Shown: piece after piece, positions 1 through 9,585 of the stretch
Numbering within the stretch: position 1 is the first letter of the stretch
Layout of the letters: the number at the start of each line of letters is the position of its first letter
Assembly: GCA_904387375.1 (NCBI GenBank)
Contig: CAJFLE010000001.1
Coordinates: 124,001 to 188,000 of the forward strand
Source of the DNA: Candidatus Protoclostridium gallicola
Lineage (GTDB): Bacteria > Bacillota > Clostridia > Christensenellales > Pumilibacteraceae
Direction of reading: 5' to 3'
DNA: 64,000 bases
Notes under the pieces: model-generated
What the model saw: only the letters and a program-made list of their open reading frames with translations
The model's database searches: none
Told to the model about the DNA's origin: nothing
Program-made: the position numbers and the translations under genes

Positions 1-3000
1 ACCGCGCGAGTGACGTGGGCGTATTTCGAAGAAACGCTGGCCGGCGGCAGAATGCTGCCCTGTGACAATTATCAGGAAGGCAAAGGGTGGGCGGATCGCA
101 CTTCGCCGACCAATATAGGCATGGCGCTGTCGTCGGCGGTTTCGGCATGCGAAATCGGACTCATTTCCGAAAAGCGCAGGGACGAGATAATCCTCGGTAT
201 TCTGCGCGCCCTGGACGGGCTGGAAAAGTACCGCGGCTGCCCGTATAACTGGTACTGCGTGAGCGGCGCATATCCGCTCGAACCGCGCTACGTGTCGTCG
301 GTGGACTGCGGCAATCTGCTGGCGTCGCTGCTGCTGGTTTCCGCCGTCGGCGGAGACAACGCGGTGCTGGCGGAAAAACTCATAGGCGGCATGGACGCAG
401 GCTTCCTGCTGGACGAAAAGCGCGGTCTGCTGCGTATAGGATACAACGTATCGTCGTCCGAATTCGATGCCGGCCGTTACGACCTTATGGGCAGCGAGGC
501 GATGCTGACGTATCTGGTGCTTTCCGCGTGCGGCAAGATTCCGTACGCGTGTTTTGCGGCGCTGTCGCGCAGATCGCTGAAGTATAGCGGCAGGCGGGCG
601 CTGGCAAGCTGGTCGGGCGGCATCTTCGAATATCTGCTTCCGCTCGAGTATTTCGCTCCGCCCGAGCACTCGCTGGTGATGAAAAGCGCGCTGGCCGCAG
701 TTGCGGCGCACCGCGCGTTCGCCGTGCGGCACGGCTCCGACGTGACTGCCATGAGCGAATCGCTGTACGGCGCATACAACGACAACGGGGATTACAAATA
801 CAGGGCGTTCGGCCTGCGCGGGCTTTCGCTGTCGACGGAGCCGCAGCGCTTCGTTTTCGCACCGTACGCCGAGGTCATGGCGGTCGGTCTGACGCGCGAG
901 GGCAGCCTTTCCGCGCTGCTCGGCAAATACCGCGGCAAATTCGGACTGTTCGATTCGGTCGATATGCATGCGGGCAGCGTACAGACCGCGTCCATGGCGC
1001 ACCATAACGGCATGATAATGCTCGCCGCCGCTAACGCTCTCGGATGCGGAGCGGATCGTATAATACCGCGCGATCCGCGCTGCCAAGCAGCGGCATACCT
1101 TCTCGAAGAGGACTGCGACGTTCTGTCGCATGCAAAGCGGCGGGAAAAACCGCTGCGCTCCGGTATTGCCGGAACGCCTGCGGTCCGTACCGCCGCCGGC
1201 CGCACGGTGCTGCCGCAGCTGAATTATATCGACGGCGGCGCTTACCGTCTCGTAATCGACGAGTGCGGCAGAAATTTCCAGTACTGCAAAAACAGACTTC
1301 TCACGCGTTTCGACGATATGTCCGGACTGCGCGTGTTCGTATCCTGCGGCGGACGGACTGCCGAACCCGCGGCGGACGGCGCCGTCTGCCGTCACGGCGT
1401 CGGGTTCTCCGAATACGAAAGCACGGCGTTCGGCTGCGGCGTGACCGTATACGCATCCGCGGTGTTCGGCTGCAATGCAGAAGTGCGGCGGGTGACTGTA
1501 AGGAACGATACCGCCGGACGGATAAAACTGTCCGTGACTGCCGCGGCAAAGCCCTGTCTGACTACGCGCGACGCCGATCTGTCGCATAAGATGTTTTCCG
1601 AAATGTTCGTCGAAACCTCGGAGTGCGCCGAAGGCCGCGGCGTCCGCGCCCGTCGGATAGGCGATACCGTGCCCGACGGTCTGGTTCTGTTCACGCACGC
1701 GCCTGCCGAGTATTACGGCGACGAACGATATCTGCGCACAGGCATGGGGCCGCGCTTCGGCCGCACCGTAAATCCGCTGCTTGCGTGTGTGGCCGGAGTC
1801 GCCCTGGAACCCGGCGAGAAAAAAGAAATATGCTTCTTCATGGCATACGGCAGCCGTACCGAAACGGACGCAGCAACGAAAATGACGGAAACGTACGACG
1901 CGGGCTATTCGTCGCTGAGCCTTGCCGTTTATGCCGCGGATCGCGCGCTTCCGTATTATATGCGCACACTCGGCGCCGAACTGATGTTTGCCCGCGGCCG
2001 TACCGACGGCGCGCCGCCGATAGTCGGCGTGGATGCGGACCGCGCCGCTGCGGACAGAGCGGTATCCGCTATAAGATATCTCAGAGAGCTGAAAAAATTC
2101 TGCCCCGATTTCTCCCTCGTGATATTCGTGAAGGAACCCGTATCGTATTATATGGATCTTTCCGACAAGATAGGGGCGGAGGCGGCCGCATTCGGCAGCG
2201 GATGCCGGATCATAAACGAACTTACCGCTGATCCCGATGAGGTGGCGGAACTGCGCGCTCAGTGCGTGGACGCCGTGCGCGCGGTGAATCGCATGATGCC
2301 GCCGTTCCGCGAGCTTCCGCCGCGCCCTCGCGCCGGCGTTTCGCTGCGCATGCCGAAGATCGCGTATCCGCTCGGCATAGGCGGTTTTACCGAGGACGGG
2401 GAATACGTGTATTCGGGCGAAACGCCTGTTCCGTGGTGCAACGTTATGAGCGACGGCGCCGCCGGCTGCGTGGTATCGGACACCGGCGGCTTCACGTTCG
2501 GCGCCAACTCCCGTCAGGAAAAGTTTACCCGTCACGCCAACGACGAGCTGCATGACGCGCCCGGCGACGGACTGCTGCTCGGCGAAGGCGGCGTGCTGTG
2601 GTCGGTGACGCGGACTGCGCCGCTTCCCGGCGACCGCATTGTACGCCACGGCTTCGGGTACAGCGCGTTCTCCTGCGGCTGCAACGGAATAAGGGCGGTT
2701 CAGACGGTTTTTGTCCGCGGCGGAGTAAAGTATCTGCTGCTCGAACTCGAAAATGCGGAAAAGGAAAACAGAAATATAGACGTCATGTGCTTTGCCGAGC
2801 TCGTTATGGGCGATCACATATCCCGCACGCGCGGCGGCATCACGTGCGGCAAGGCGGACGGCGGTATATATGCGGCAAACGGCGATCTGCGCTTTTATCT
2901 CGCATGCGACAGGCCGGCACGGTCTTACGCGTATTTTACCGAAAGTTACCGCGACCGCGGCGGAAAATACCGCGCCGCTGCGGATCTGGAAAACGACGGC

Positions 3001-4599
3001 TGCACTCCCGCGCTGGCCTATTCCGTTACCCTCGGACTGCCTCCGCTCGGCAGCACAGCGACTGTGTTCGCGCTTTCGCCGTCGCCCGTATCGGTGACCG
3101 TCGATTCGGCCCGGCAGGCGCTTGCAGATACGAAACGGTTCTATGCCGGGCTGCCCGAAATAACGGGCGGCGACGGGCTCATCGGCTGCCAGTTCGCATG
3201 GCTGCTTTATCAGACGTACGTCGCGCGCTTTACGGCGAGATGCGGCTATCAGCAGGTGGGCGGCGCAATAGGATTCCGCGACCAGTTGCAGGACGCCGTC
3301 GCGCTGCTCGGCGTGGCTCCCGACAGAGTACGCGCGCACATAATCGACTGCGCGTCCCATCAGTTCGAATCGGGCGACGTCATGCACTGGTGGCATCCGC
3401 CTGCGGTGGGCGTGCGCACCCGTATATGCGACGATCGGCTGTTCCTGCCGCTTGCGCTGTGCGAGTACGTCGAATATACCGGCGACATGTCGCTGCTCGC
3501 GGAGCAGGCGTATTATCTCAAAGACAGACCGATGCCGGGCGGCCGCACCGTATACGCGTATATGGAAAGCTCGTCCGAAAAGGATACGGTGCTCGCGCAT
3601 GCCGTACTTGCGGTGACGAGCGTGAAGCTGTCCGATCGCGGGCTGGTGCTTATGGGCGGCGGAGACTGGAACGACGGCATGGATAAGGTCGGCGCGCTCG
3701 GCCGCGGCGAAAGCGTGTGGTGCTCGATGTTCATGTATTACGTCATCGGCAGACTGCTGCCGTACGTCTCGGGCGGCACGGCGCAGCGCCTGCGCGGCAC
3801 AAGAACGGCGCTGCTGGACGCAGTGGAACAATGCTTCGACGGCGACAGATATATCCGCGCTTTCGACGACGACGGCAGGGCGATCGGCAGTGCGGACGGC
3901 GACGAATGCCGCATAGATCTGCTCGTGCAAAGCTGGGCGGTTCTGTCCGGCATCGCGTCGCCGGACAGAGCGCGGACGGTGCTTGCCACGGCATACGATA
4001 AACTCGTCGACCTGAGGCACGGAATAATCAAACTGCTCGACCCGCCCTTCATAAAATCAGATGTGGGATATATAGCGGATTATCCGCCCGGCGTGCGCGA
4101 AAACGGCGGACAGTATACGCATGCCGCCGTATGGTTCGTGTGGGCGCTGTACGATGCGGGCATGACTGACAAAGCAAACGAACTGCTGGAAATGCTGCTG
4201 CCCGCGTCGCATGCCGCTGACCCCGAAAGCACGGCCGTGTATCTCAAGGAACCTTATGTGCTCGCCGGCGACGTATATGCGGGCGAGATGGCGGGACGCG
4301 GCGGCTGGACGTGGTATACGGGCGCGGCGGGCTGGCTGTACCGCCTCATCAAGGAAAAGTATTACGGCATTACGGTGCGACGGGGCGGCGTGAAAATATC
4401 GCCAAATCTGCCCTTCGGCAGGTTGGTAAAGCTGCGCGTACGCACCCAAGACGGCACTTTCGATCTTACCATAGACAGCCGGGAAAAGGGAAAATGGAAA
4501 ACGTTTGTCGGCCATCGCGGGTACGACGGCGGCTCGCTGCCCATGAAATCGCTCGCCGGAAAATCGGTCGTCGTGCGCCGGCAAAAAGCCGTTGACTAA
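1..4599 (+). CDS. Cyclic beta-1,2-glucan synthase-like protein, GH144-like + GH94 domains (5' truncated by window)
   Basis: The reading frame is open to base 1 and the first residues already match the interior of NdvB/Cgs-type proteins (CDNYQE then RTSPTNIG), so the gene starts upstream; a GTG at base 10 is not a credible start. 1532 residues are visible. Residues about 20-420 look like the glycoamylase-like (GH144) domain, with SGGIFEYLLP near 203 and MAHHNGM near 330. The rest is a GH94 beta-sandwich plus (alpha/alpha)6 barrel: GFRDQLQD near 1090 (the RDxxQD motif holding the general acid of GH94 phosphorylases), GGGDWNDGMD near 1220 and GGWTWYTG near 1435. In cyclic glucan synthases the GH94 part sets chain length by phosphorolysis, and an N-terminal GT84 membrane domain makes the beta-1,2 chain; whether GT84 is present cannot be seen. 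Family level is sure, exact substrate is inferred. Confidence 0.88.
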   Translation, partial: TARVTWAYFEETLAGGRMLPCDNYQEGKGWADRTSPTNIGMALSSAVSACEIGLISEKRRDEIILGILRALDGLEKYRGCPYNWYCVSGAYPLEPRYVSSVDCGNLLASLLLVSAVGGDNAVLAEKLIGGMDAGFLLDEKRGLLRIGYNVSSSEFDAGRYDLMGSEAMLTYLVLSACGKIPYACFAALSRRSLKYSGRRALASWSGGIFEYLLPLEYFAPPEHSLVMKSALAAVAAHRAFAVRHGSDVTAMSESLYGAYNDNGDYKYRAFGLRGLSLSTEPQRFVFAPYAEVMAVGLTREGSLSALLGKYRGKFGLFDSVDMHAGSVQTASMAHHNGMIMLAAANALGCGADRIIPRDPRCQAAAYLLEEDCDVLSHAKRREKPLRSGIAGTPAVRTAAGRTVLPQLNYIDGGAYRLVIDECGRNFQYCKNRLLTRFDDMSGLRVFVSCGGRTAEPAADGAVCRHGVGFSEYESTAFGCGVTVYASAVFGCNAEVRRVTVRNDTAGRIKLSVTAAAKPCLTTRDADLSHKMFSEMFVETSECAEGRGVRARRIGDTVPDGLVLFTHAPAEYYGDERYLRTGMGPRFGRTVNPLLACVAGVALEPGEKKEICFFMAYGSRTETDAATKMTETYDAGYSSLSLAVYAADRALPYYMRTLGAELMFARGRTDGAPPIVGVDADRAAADRAVSAIRYLRELKKFCPDFSLVIFVKEPVSYYMDLSDKIGAEAAAFGSGCRIINELTADPDEVAELRAQCVDAVRAVNRMMPPFRELPPRPRAGVSLRMPKIAYPLGIGGFTEDGEYVYSGETPVPWCNVMSDGAAGCVVSDTGGFTFGANSRQEKFTRHANDELHDAPGDGLLLGEGGVLWSVTRTAPLPGDRIVRHGFGYSAFSCGCNGIRAVQTVFVRGGVKYLLLELENAEKENRNIDVMCFAELVMGDHISRTRGGITCGKADGGIYAANGDLRFYLACDRPARSYAYFTESYRDRGGKYRAAADLENDGCTPALAYSVTLGLPPLGSTATVFALSPSPVSVTVDSARQALADTKRFYAGLPEITGGDGLIGCQFAWLLYQTYVARFTARCGYQQVGGAIGFRDQLQDAVALLGVAPDRVRAHIIDCASHQFESGDVMHWWHPPAVGVRTRICDDRLFLPLALCEYVEYTGDMSLLAEQAYYLKDRPMPGGRTVYAYMESSSEKDTVLAHAVLAVTSVKLSDRGLVLMGGGDWNDGMDKVGALGRGESVWCSMFMYYVIGRLLPYVSGGTAQRLRGTRTALLDAVEQCFDGDRYIRAFDDDGRAIGSADGDECRIDLLVQSWAVLSGIASPDRARTVLATAYDKLVDLRHGIIKLLDPPFIKSDVGYIADYPPGVRENGGQYTHAAVWFVWALYDAGMTDKANELLEMLLPASHAADPESTAVYLKEPYVLAGDVYAGEMAGRGGWTWYTGAAGWLYRLIKEKYYGITVRRGGVKISPNLPFGRLVKLRVRTQDGTFDLTIDSREKGKWKTFVGHRGYDGGSLPMKSLAGKSVVVRRQKAVD

Positions 4600-4621
4600 C
4601 CGGGCGCGCGCGTGATATAAT
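4592..4621 (+). promoter_or_regulatory. Sigma-A-type promoter of rarA, very close to the ATG
   Basis: TTGACT at 4592-4597 and TATAAT at 4616-4621, spacer 18, with an extended -10 TG at 4613-4614. The -35 overlaps the stop codon of the preceding gene. The -10 ends 6 bases before the rarA ATG, so the transcript should begin at or next to the start codon. Confidence 0.65.
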
Positions 4622-4627
4622 CAACGT

Positions 4628-5959
4628 ATGGACGACTTGTTTACGGCGGCGGCAGCCGACGGAAAAATGAAACCGCTGGCCGAGAGAATGCGGCCGCACT
4701 CTCTGAAAGATTTCATAGGGCAGAAGCACCTCGTGTCCGAGGGCTCGCTGCTTTCGCGCGCCATAATGGCGGACAAGTTGGGCAGCTGTATATTTTTCGG
4801 CCCGCCCGGTACGGGAAAGACCACGCTCGCGACCATAATCGCGGAAACGACCCACGGCGCGTTCGCAAAAATGAACGCCGTGTCATCCGGCGTCGCGGAA
4901 GCGAAAAAACTCATAGAGGAAGCGCGCGACCGGCTGAAAATGTACGGCCGCCGAACCTATCTGCTGCTGGACGAGTGCCACCGCTGGAACAAAGCTCAGT
5001 CCGACTGCGTGCTGTCTGCGATCGAGGACGGCAGTATAATTTTCATAGGCTCCACGACCGAAAATCCGTATGTGTCCATGACCAACGCAATAGTGTCGCG
5101 CTGCCGTATATTCGAACTCAAGCCTCTGCACGACGAAGAGGTCAGGGAAGGGCTGATCAGGGCGATAAAGGACGAAAAGAACGGCTACGGCAAAATGAAG
5201 TTAAACGTCACCGAAGAGGCGCTCGACCACTTCGTGTGGGCGGCGGGCGGCGATCTGCGCAGCGCGTACGGCGCGCTCGAACTCGCCGTACTCACCACTC
5301 CGCCGCTTGCCGACGGGACGGTGACGGTGGACGCCAAGGTCGCGGAGCAGTCTTCGCAGAAAAAGCTGCTTTCCGTGGACGAAACGCTGTATTACGATAT
5401 GCTGTCCGCTTTCTGCAAATCGCTGCGCGGCAGCGCACCCGACGCGGCGCTGTACTATGCGTTCAGACTTATAGACAGCGGCTGCGACCCCATGCTGATT
5501 TTCCGCAGGCTCATGGCGCACGCCGCCGAGGACGTGGGACTTGCCAATACCAACGCGCTCGTCGTTTCCGTCAGCGCCTGCCTGGCATACGAGCGCATGG
5601 GCGCGCCGGAAGGGCTTATCCCGCTCACCGAAGCGATAATCTGTGTGTGTACGTCTCCGAAGTCCAACTCCGTAGTCGTCGCGCGCGACGCGGCGCTGGC
5701 GTGCGTGCGCAAGAGCGGCGACAGCTTCGTGCCGTATCAGCTGCGCAATTATACCGAGCATTCGCCCAACTGGGACGGAAAGAAATACGTTTATCCGCAT
5801 GACTACGGCGGATATTACAAACAGCAGTATCTGCCCGACGGCATCAAAGACGAGGTTTTCTACGTTCCGAAAAACGAGGGCGACGAACCGAGAATACGCG
5901 AATTCATGGAGCGGGTCAGAAAACTTGAAGAGGAGAACGCGAAAAAGAAGAACGGCTGA
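4628..5959 (+). CDS. rarA: Replication-associated recombination protein A (RarA/MgsA AAA+ ATPase)
   Basis: 443 residues, the usual family length. RarA is a clamp-loader-like AAA+ ATPase that acts at stalled replication forks and single-stranded DNA gaps. Walker A GPPGTGKTT lies at residues 58-66. The Walker B region near 111-118 reads LLLDECHRWNKAQ, where most relatives have DEIHRFNKAQ. Sensor 1 is GSTTENP, followed by the helical oligomerisation domain. The chosen start gives an MDDLF N-terminus like clostridial relatives; an alternative ATG at 4667 (MKPLAERMRP) would match the Bacillus form and lengthen the leader. No Shine-Dalgarno sequence is seen before 4628. It has its own promoter and is followed after 58 bases by the lepA promoter and gene. 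Confidence 0.95.
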   Translation: MDDLFTAAAADGKMKPLAERMRPHSLKDFIGQKHLVSEGSLLSRAIMADKLGSCIFFGPPGTGKTTLATIIAETTHGAFAKMNAVSSGVAEAKKLIEEARDRLKMYGRRTYLLLDECHRWNKAQSDCVLSAIEDGSIIFIGSTTENPYVSMTNAIVSRCRIFELKPLHDEEVREGLIRAIKDEKNGYGKMKLNVTEEALDHFVWAAGGDLRSAYGALELAVLTTPPLADGTVTVDAKVAEQSSQKKLLSVDETLYYDMLSAFCKSLRGSAPDAALYYAFRLIDSGCDPMLIFRRLMAHAAEDVGLANTNALVVSVSACLAYERMGAPEGLIPLTEAIICVCTSPKSNSVVVARDAALACVRKSGDSFVPYQLRNYTEHSPNWDGKKYVYPHDYGGYYKQQYLPDGIKDEVFYVPKNEGDEPRIREFMERVRKLEEENAKKKNG

Positions 5960-5981
5960 CGGCGGACCGCGCCTCAAACGT

Positions 5982-6010
5982 TTGCAATCTTTCGCGAAAA
6001 AATATATAAT
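5982..6010 (+). promoter_or_regulatory. Sigma-A-type promoter of lepA, leaderless arrangement
   Basis: TTGCAA at 5982-5987 and TATAAT at 6005-6010 with a 17-base spacer. Only 7 bases separate the -10 from the lepA ATG, leaving no room for a 5' leader or ribosome binding site. Confidence 0.68.
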
Positions 6011-6017
6011 TTAACAG

Positions 6018-7823
6018 ATGAACGACAGACAGAAAAGAATACGCAATTTTTGTATAATAGCGCACATCGACCACGGAAAGAGTACGCTTGCAGACCGCCT
6101 TATAGAGATGACGGAAACGGTGTCCCAGCGCGATTTGCAGGAACAGCTGCTCGACTCCATGGATCTCGAACGCGAGCGCGGCATAACGATAAAGCTCACG
6201 CCCGTGCGCATGTACTATCAAAAGGACGGCATCGAGTACGAACTCAATCTCATAGATACTCCGGGGCACGTGGACTTTACGTTCGAAGTGTCGCGCAGTC
6301 TGCGCGCCTGCGAGGGCGCCGTGCTCGTCGTGGATGCGGCGCAGGGCGTGGAGGCACAGACGCTTGCCAACGTATACCTCGCGATAGACAACAATCTCGA
6401 AATTCTGCCGGTGATAAACAAGATAGACCTTCCGTCCGCCAGGCCGGAAGAGGTTCGCGCCGAGATAGAGGAGGTTGTGGGTATAGACGCATCCGACGCT
6501 CCGCTCGTCAGCGCCAAGGAAGGGCTGAACATAGGCGAGGTGCTCGACCGCATAGTGGACAAGATTCCGCCTCCGTCCGGCGACGAGAACGCGCCGCTCA
6601 AATGCCTTATCTTCGATTCGTATTACGATAACTACAAAGGGGCGGTATGCCTTGTCCGCGTCATAGACGGCGAGGTCAGAGCCGGTACGAAAATCAAGAT
6701 GATGGCGTCGGGAAGAACCTACGACTGCGTGGAAGTAGGCATCTTCAATCCGAAGCCCGTGCCTGTGTCATCGCTCAAAGCGGGCAACGTCGGCTACATA
6801 GCGGCAAGTATCAAGGCTATTGCCGAAACCGCGCCCGGCGATACCGTCACCGACGCGGACAATCCTACGGCGCATCCGTGCGAAGGATACAAGGAAGTGC
6901 AGCCCGTCGTTTACAGCGGCGTGTTTCCCGCAGACGGCTCGCGCTACAACGACCTGAAAGACGCGCTCGAGCGGCTGAAACTGTCAGACGCTGCGCTGCA
7001 TTACGAACCGGAAGTATCGGCGGCGCTCGGCTTCGGATTCCGATGCGGTTTCCTCGGCCTGCTGCACATGGAGATAATCCAGGAACGGCTGGAACGCGAG
7101 TACAATCTCGATCTCATAACCACGGCGCCCAGCGTCACGTATCTAGTGCATAAGACCAACGGGGAAGTGCTTACCGTTACCAATCCGTGCAATCTGCCGC
7201 CCGTGACCGAAACGGCGTATATCGAGGAGCCTGTGGTTGCTGCGGAAATATTCACTCCGCCCGCATATATAGGCTCTATCATGGAGCTGTGTCAGGATAA
7301 ACGCGGCGTGTTCGAGGATATGCAGTATCTCGATGCCAACCGCGTGAAGATGAAATACAAAATGCCGCTGTCCGAAATTGTGTTTGACTTTTTTGACGGT
7401 CTGAAATCGCGCAGCCGCGGTTACGCCAGCCTCGACTACGAGCTTGCCGGATACGCGAAGAGCGATATGGTAAAGCTCGACATCCTGCTTAACGGCGAAG
7501 TGTGCGACGCTCTGTCGCTCATAATCCACCGAGATAAGGCTCAGGCGAGGGGAAGGGCGCTTGCCGAGAAACTGAAAGAAGTCATACCGCGCCAGCTGTT
7601 CGAAATTCCTATACAGGCGGCCATCGGCGGCAAGATCATCGCGCGCGAAACGGTCAAGGCCATGCGCAAGGACGTGCTCGCGAAGTGCTACGGCGGCGAC
7701 GTGACGAGAAAAAAGAAACTGCTCGAAAAACAGAAGGAAGGCAAGAAGCGCATGCGGCAGTTCGGCAGCGTAGAAATTCCTTCGGAAGCGTTCATGAGCA
7801 TACTCAAACTGGATAACGACTGA
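6018..7823 (+). CDS. lepA: Elongation factor 4 (LepA), translational GTPase
   Basis: 601 residues, full family length. LepA binds ribosomes and can back-translocate tRNAs; it aids translation and 30S assembly under stress. G1 AHIDHGKST is at residues 15-23, followed by the switch II motif DTPGH near 80 and NKID near 133. The EF-G-like domains II, III and V and the LepA-specific C-terminal domain follow. The N-terminus ([16 protein letters not shown]) matches the family start exactly, so the ATG at 6018 is well supported although no Shine-Dalgarno precedes it. The stop shares a base with the next ATG (TGATG), so the downstream cyclase-like gene and hemW are probably co-transcribed, as lepA-hemW is in other Firmicutes. 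Confidence 0.98.
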   Translation: MNDRQKRIRNFCIIAHIDHGKSTLADRLIEMTETVSQRDLQEQLLDSMDLERERGITIKLTPVRMYYQKDGIEYELNLIDTPGHVDFTFEVSRSLRACEGAVLVVDAAQGVEAQTLANVYLAIDNNLEILPVINKIDLPSARPEEVRAEIEEVVGIDASDAPLVSAKEGLNIGEVLDRIVDKIPPPSGDENAPLKCLIFDSYYDNYKGAVCLVRVIDGEVRAGTKIKMMASGRTYDCVEVGIFNPKPVPVSSLKAGNVGYIAASIKAIAETAPGDTVTDADNPTAHPCEGYKEVQPVVYSGVFPADGSRYNDLKDALERLKLSDAALHYEPEVSAALGFGFRCGFLGLLHMEIIQERLEREYNLDLITTAPSVTYLVHKTNGEVLTVTNPCNLPPVTETAYIEEPVVAAEIFTPPAYIGSIMELCQDKRGVFEDMQYLDANRVKMKYKMPLSEIVFDFFDGLKSRSRGYASLDYELAGYAKSDMVKLDILLNGEVCDALSLIIHRDKAQARGRALAEKLKEVIPRQLFEIPIQAAIGGKIIARETVKAMRKDVLAKCYGGDVTRKKKLLEKQKEGKKRMRQFGSVEIPSEAFMSILKLDND

Positions 7824-8371
7824 TGAAAATCATCGACATCACAAAAGAACTGTTCTCGACGTCGCCGTTTCCGGGCGATCCTGCGCCGTCGATGAAACTG
7901 GAAAAAACGCTGGAAAAAGACGGTTACAATCTGACCGTCTTTTCGGCATGCGCGCATAACTCCACGCATATTGACGCGCCGTGCCATTTTGTGTCCGGCG
8001 GCAGTACTGCGGCAGACATAGAACTCGATAAATGCGTGGGAAAGTGCGTGGTTACGGATAATATAGGCTCCGCAATCGAATATGCGGAGCGCGGCGAAAA
8101 GCGTATACTGCTAAAAAACGTGAACGTAACGCCTACCCAGGCGGAGCGGCTTGCAAGCCGCATTCTGCTGCTCGGGATCGAGGGCGAATCTTTCGGATCG
8201 GATTCGGCTCCCGGCGCGGTGCACAGAACGCTGCTCGGCGCGGGCGTCGTCCTTCTCGAAAATCTCGACCTTTCCGCAGCGCGGTGCGGCGAGTATTTTC
8301 TGTTCGCTCTGCCGCTTAAAATGAAAGGCAGCGACGGCAGCCCGGTGCGGGCGGTACTGATTGAGGAATGA
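7823..8371 (+). CDS. Cyclase family protein (kynurenine formamidase-like metal hydrolase)
   Basis: 182 residues. The family (PF04199 type) contains Mn/Zn-dependent hydrolases such as arylformamidase and isatin hydrolase. The metal-binding signature HxSTHxDxPxHF is visible at about residues 51-61 (HNSTHIDAPCHF), and LLGIEGESFGSDSAP then VVLLENLDL occur where family members have DTGW- and E/N-containing segments. The genome context is not tryptophan catabolism: the gene is wedged between lepA and hemW, overlapping lepA by 1 base and hemW by 4. The fold and metal site are reasonably sure; the substrate is unknown. Relatives of about 210 residues are common, so this is a short version. Confidence 0.8.
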   Translation: MKIIDITKELFSTSPFPGDPAPSMKLEKTLEKDGYNLTVFSACAHNSTHIDAPCHFVSGGSTAADIELDKCVGKCVVTDNIGSAIEYAERGEKRILLKNVNVTPTQAERLASRILLLGIEGESFGSDSAPGAVHRTLLGAGVVLLENLDLSAARCGEYFLFALPLKMKGSDGSPVRAVLIEE

Positions 8372-9468
8372 AGAAGCTCGGAGTATACATCCACATACCT
8401 TTCTGCAACCGCAAATGCTCGTACTGCGATTTCGTGTCCGGCGTTTATTCCGACGACGTCAAACGCGCGTACTTTAATGAGCTCGATAAGGAAATACGGG
8501 CCTTCGATTTCACCGGCTACGCCGTCGATTCCGTATATTTCGGCGGCGGCACCCCTTCGTCCGTGCCGTCCGCATATATCGCCGGCGCACTCGATTGCCT
8601 GCGTTCGGCGGCGCGCACGGAAGACGGCTGCGAAATAACCGTAGAATGCAATCCGGAATCGCTTACGGGCGATAAGGTCGCGGATTATGCCGCGTGCGGC
8701 GTCAATAGACTGAGTATCGGACTGCAATCGGCCACCGACAGCCTGCTCGAACGTATCGGCCGCCTACATACGACGAACGACTTCGTCAGGGCGCTGGACG
8801 CGGCGCAAAGCAGATTCGATAACGTTTCCGCGGATATAATGCTCGGTCTGCCCGGCCAGACGTCCGCCGACGTCGTCCGCGCAGTGAAACTGCTCGCGGG
8901 CAGAAACCTGTCGCACGTTTCGGCGTACGCGCTGAAAGTGGAGGAGGGCACTCCTCTTGCTGCGAGCGGATATACGCCGGACGAGGATTATTCCGCCGAA
9001 CTTTACGAAACCGCGGCGGATATGCTGCTCGGGTACGGATACCGCCGCTACGAGGTCAGCAATTTCGCGTTTCCGGGCTTCGAGTGCCGGCACAATATGC
9101 GGTACTGGACGCGCGGCGAGTACCGCGGTTTCGGCGTGGCGGCGCACTCGTTCGTGCGCGATACGCGTTTCTGTAATACGTCTTCGTTGGACGATTATCT
9201 GCGCGGCGTGCGGACGACTGACAGCGAGTACATCCCGCCCGACGGCAGAGAGGCCGCTGAGGAAACGCTGATGCTGGCGCTGCGTACCGCGGACGGGCTC
9301 GACCTTGCCGAATACCGGGACAGATTCGGCACTGATCCGGAAAAAGAAAAACGGGAGGTTCTGGAATACCTGGACGGCTATGTCGAAATTTCGGGCGGCC
9401 GTCTGCGTCTTACGGATAAAGGATTTTACGTGATGAACGAAATAATCGTACGGCTGCTTTCGGACTGA
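8368..9468 (+). CDS. hemW: Radical SAM heme chaperone HemW
   Basis: 366 residues. HemW binds heme and a 4Fe-4S cluster and delivers heme to client proteins; it was long mis-annotated as oxygen-independent coproporphyrinogen oxidase HemN. The radical SAM cysteines are C13, C17 and C20 (CNRKCSYC). FGGGTPS and the HNxxYW heme-binding motif (HNMRYW near residue 233) separate it from true HemN. The start ATG overlaps the previous stop (ATGA). It sits in the classic lepA-hemW order and closes that operon, since an intrinsic terminator begins two bases after its stop. Confidence 0.95.
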   Translation: MKKLGVYIHIPFCNRKCSYCDFVSGVYSDDVKRAYFNELDKEIRAFDFTGYAVDSVYFGGGTPSSVPSAYIAGALDCLRSAARTEDGCEITVECNPESLTGDKVADYAACGVNRLSIGLQSATDSLLERIGRLHTTNDFVRALDAAQSRFDNVSADIMLGLPGQTSADVVRAVKLLAGRNLSHVSAYALKVEEGTPLAASGYTPDEDYSAELYETAADMLLGYGYRRYEVSNFAFPGFECRHNMRYWTRGEYRGFGVAAHSFVRDTRFCNTSSLDDYLRGVRTTDSEYIPPDGREAAEETLMLALRTADGLDLAEYRDRFGTDPEKEKREVLEYLDGYVEISGGRLRLTDKGFYVMNEIIVRLLSD

Positions 9469-9469
9469 G

Positions 9470-9500
9470 AAAACGCGCTTTGGTAAAGCGCGTTTTAAAA
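9470..9500 (+). terminator. Intrinsic terminator after hemW
   Basis: Perfect 12-bp stem AAAACGCGCTTT / AAAGCGCGTTTT with a 3-base loop (GGT), the right arm ending in TTTT followed by A/T-rich sequence. It separates the lepA operon from the regulator-ABC unit. Confidence 0.85.
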
Positions 9501-9527
9501 TTTAATCCGTAAAGCATATTAAAACCG

Positions 9528-9556
9528 TTGACAACATAGGATATATTGTATATAAT
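9528..9556 (+). promoter_or_regulatory. Promoter of the gntR-ABC operon
   Basis: TTGACA at 9528-9533, 17-base spacer, TATAAT at 9551-9556. Both hexamers are consensus. The -10 lies inside the long palindrome annotated separately. Confidence 0.85.
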
Positions 9557-9571
9557 CAATATATACAATAT
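9543..9571 (+). promoter_or_regulatory. GntR/YtrA-type operator palindrome
   Basis: Arms ATATTGTATATA and its exact reverse complement (9543-9554 and 9560-9571) flank a 5-base centre. The core GTATA...TATAC matches the half-site style of YtrA-subfamily GntR regulators. It covers the -10 box and start-site region, so the encoded regulator would block its own operon when bound. Confidence 0.82.
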
Positions 9572-9585
9572 GAACGGAGAGGAAA

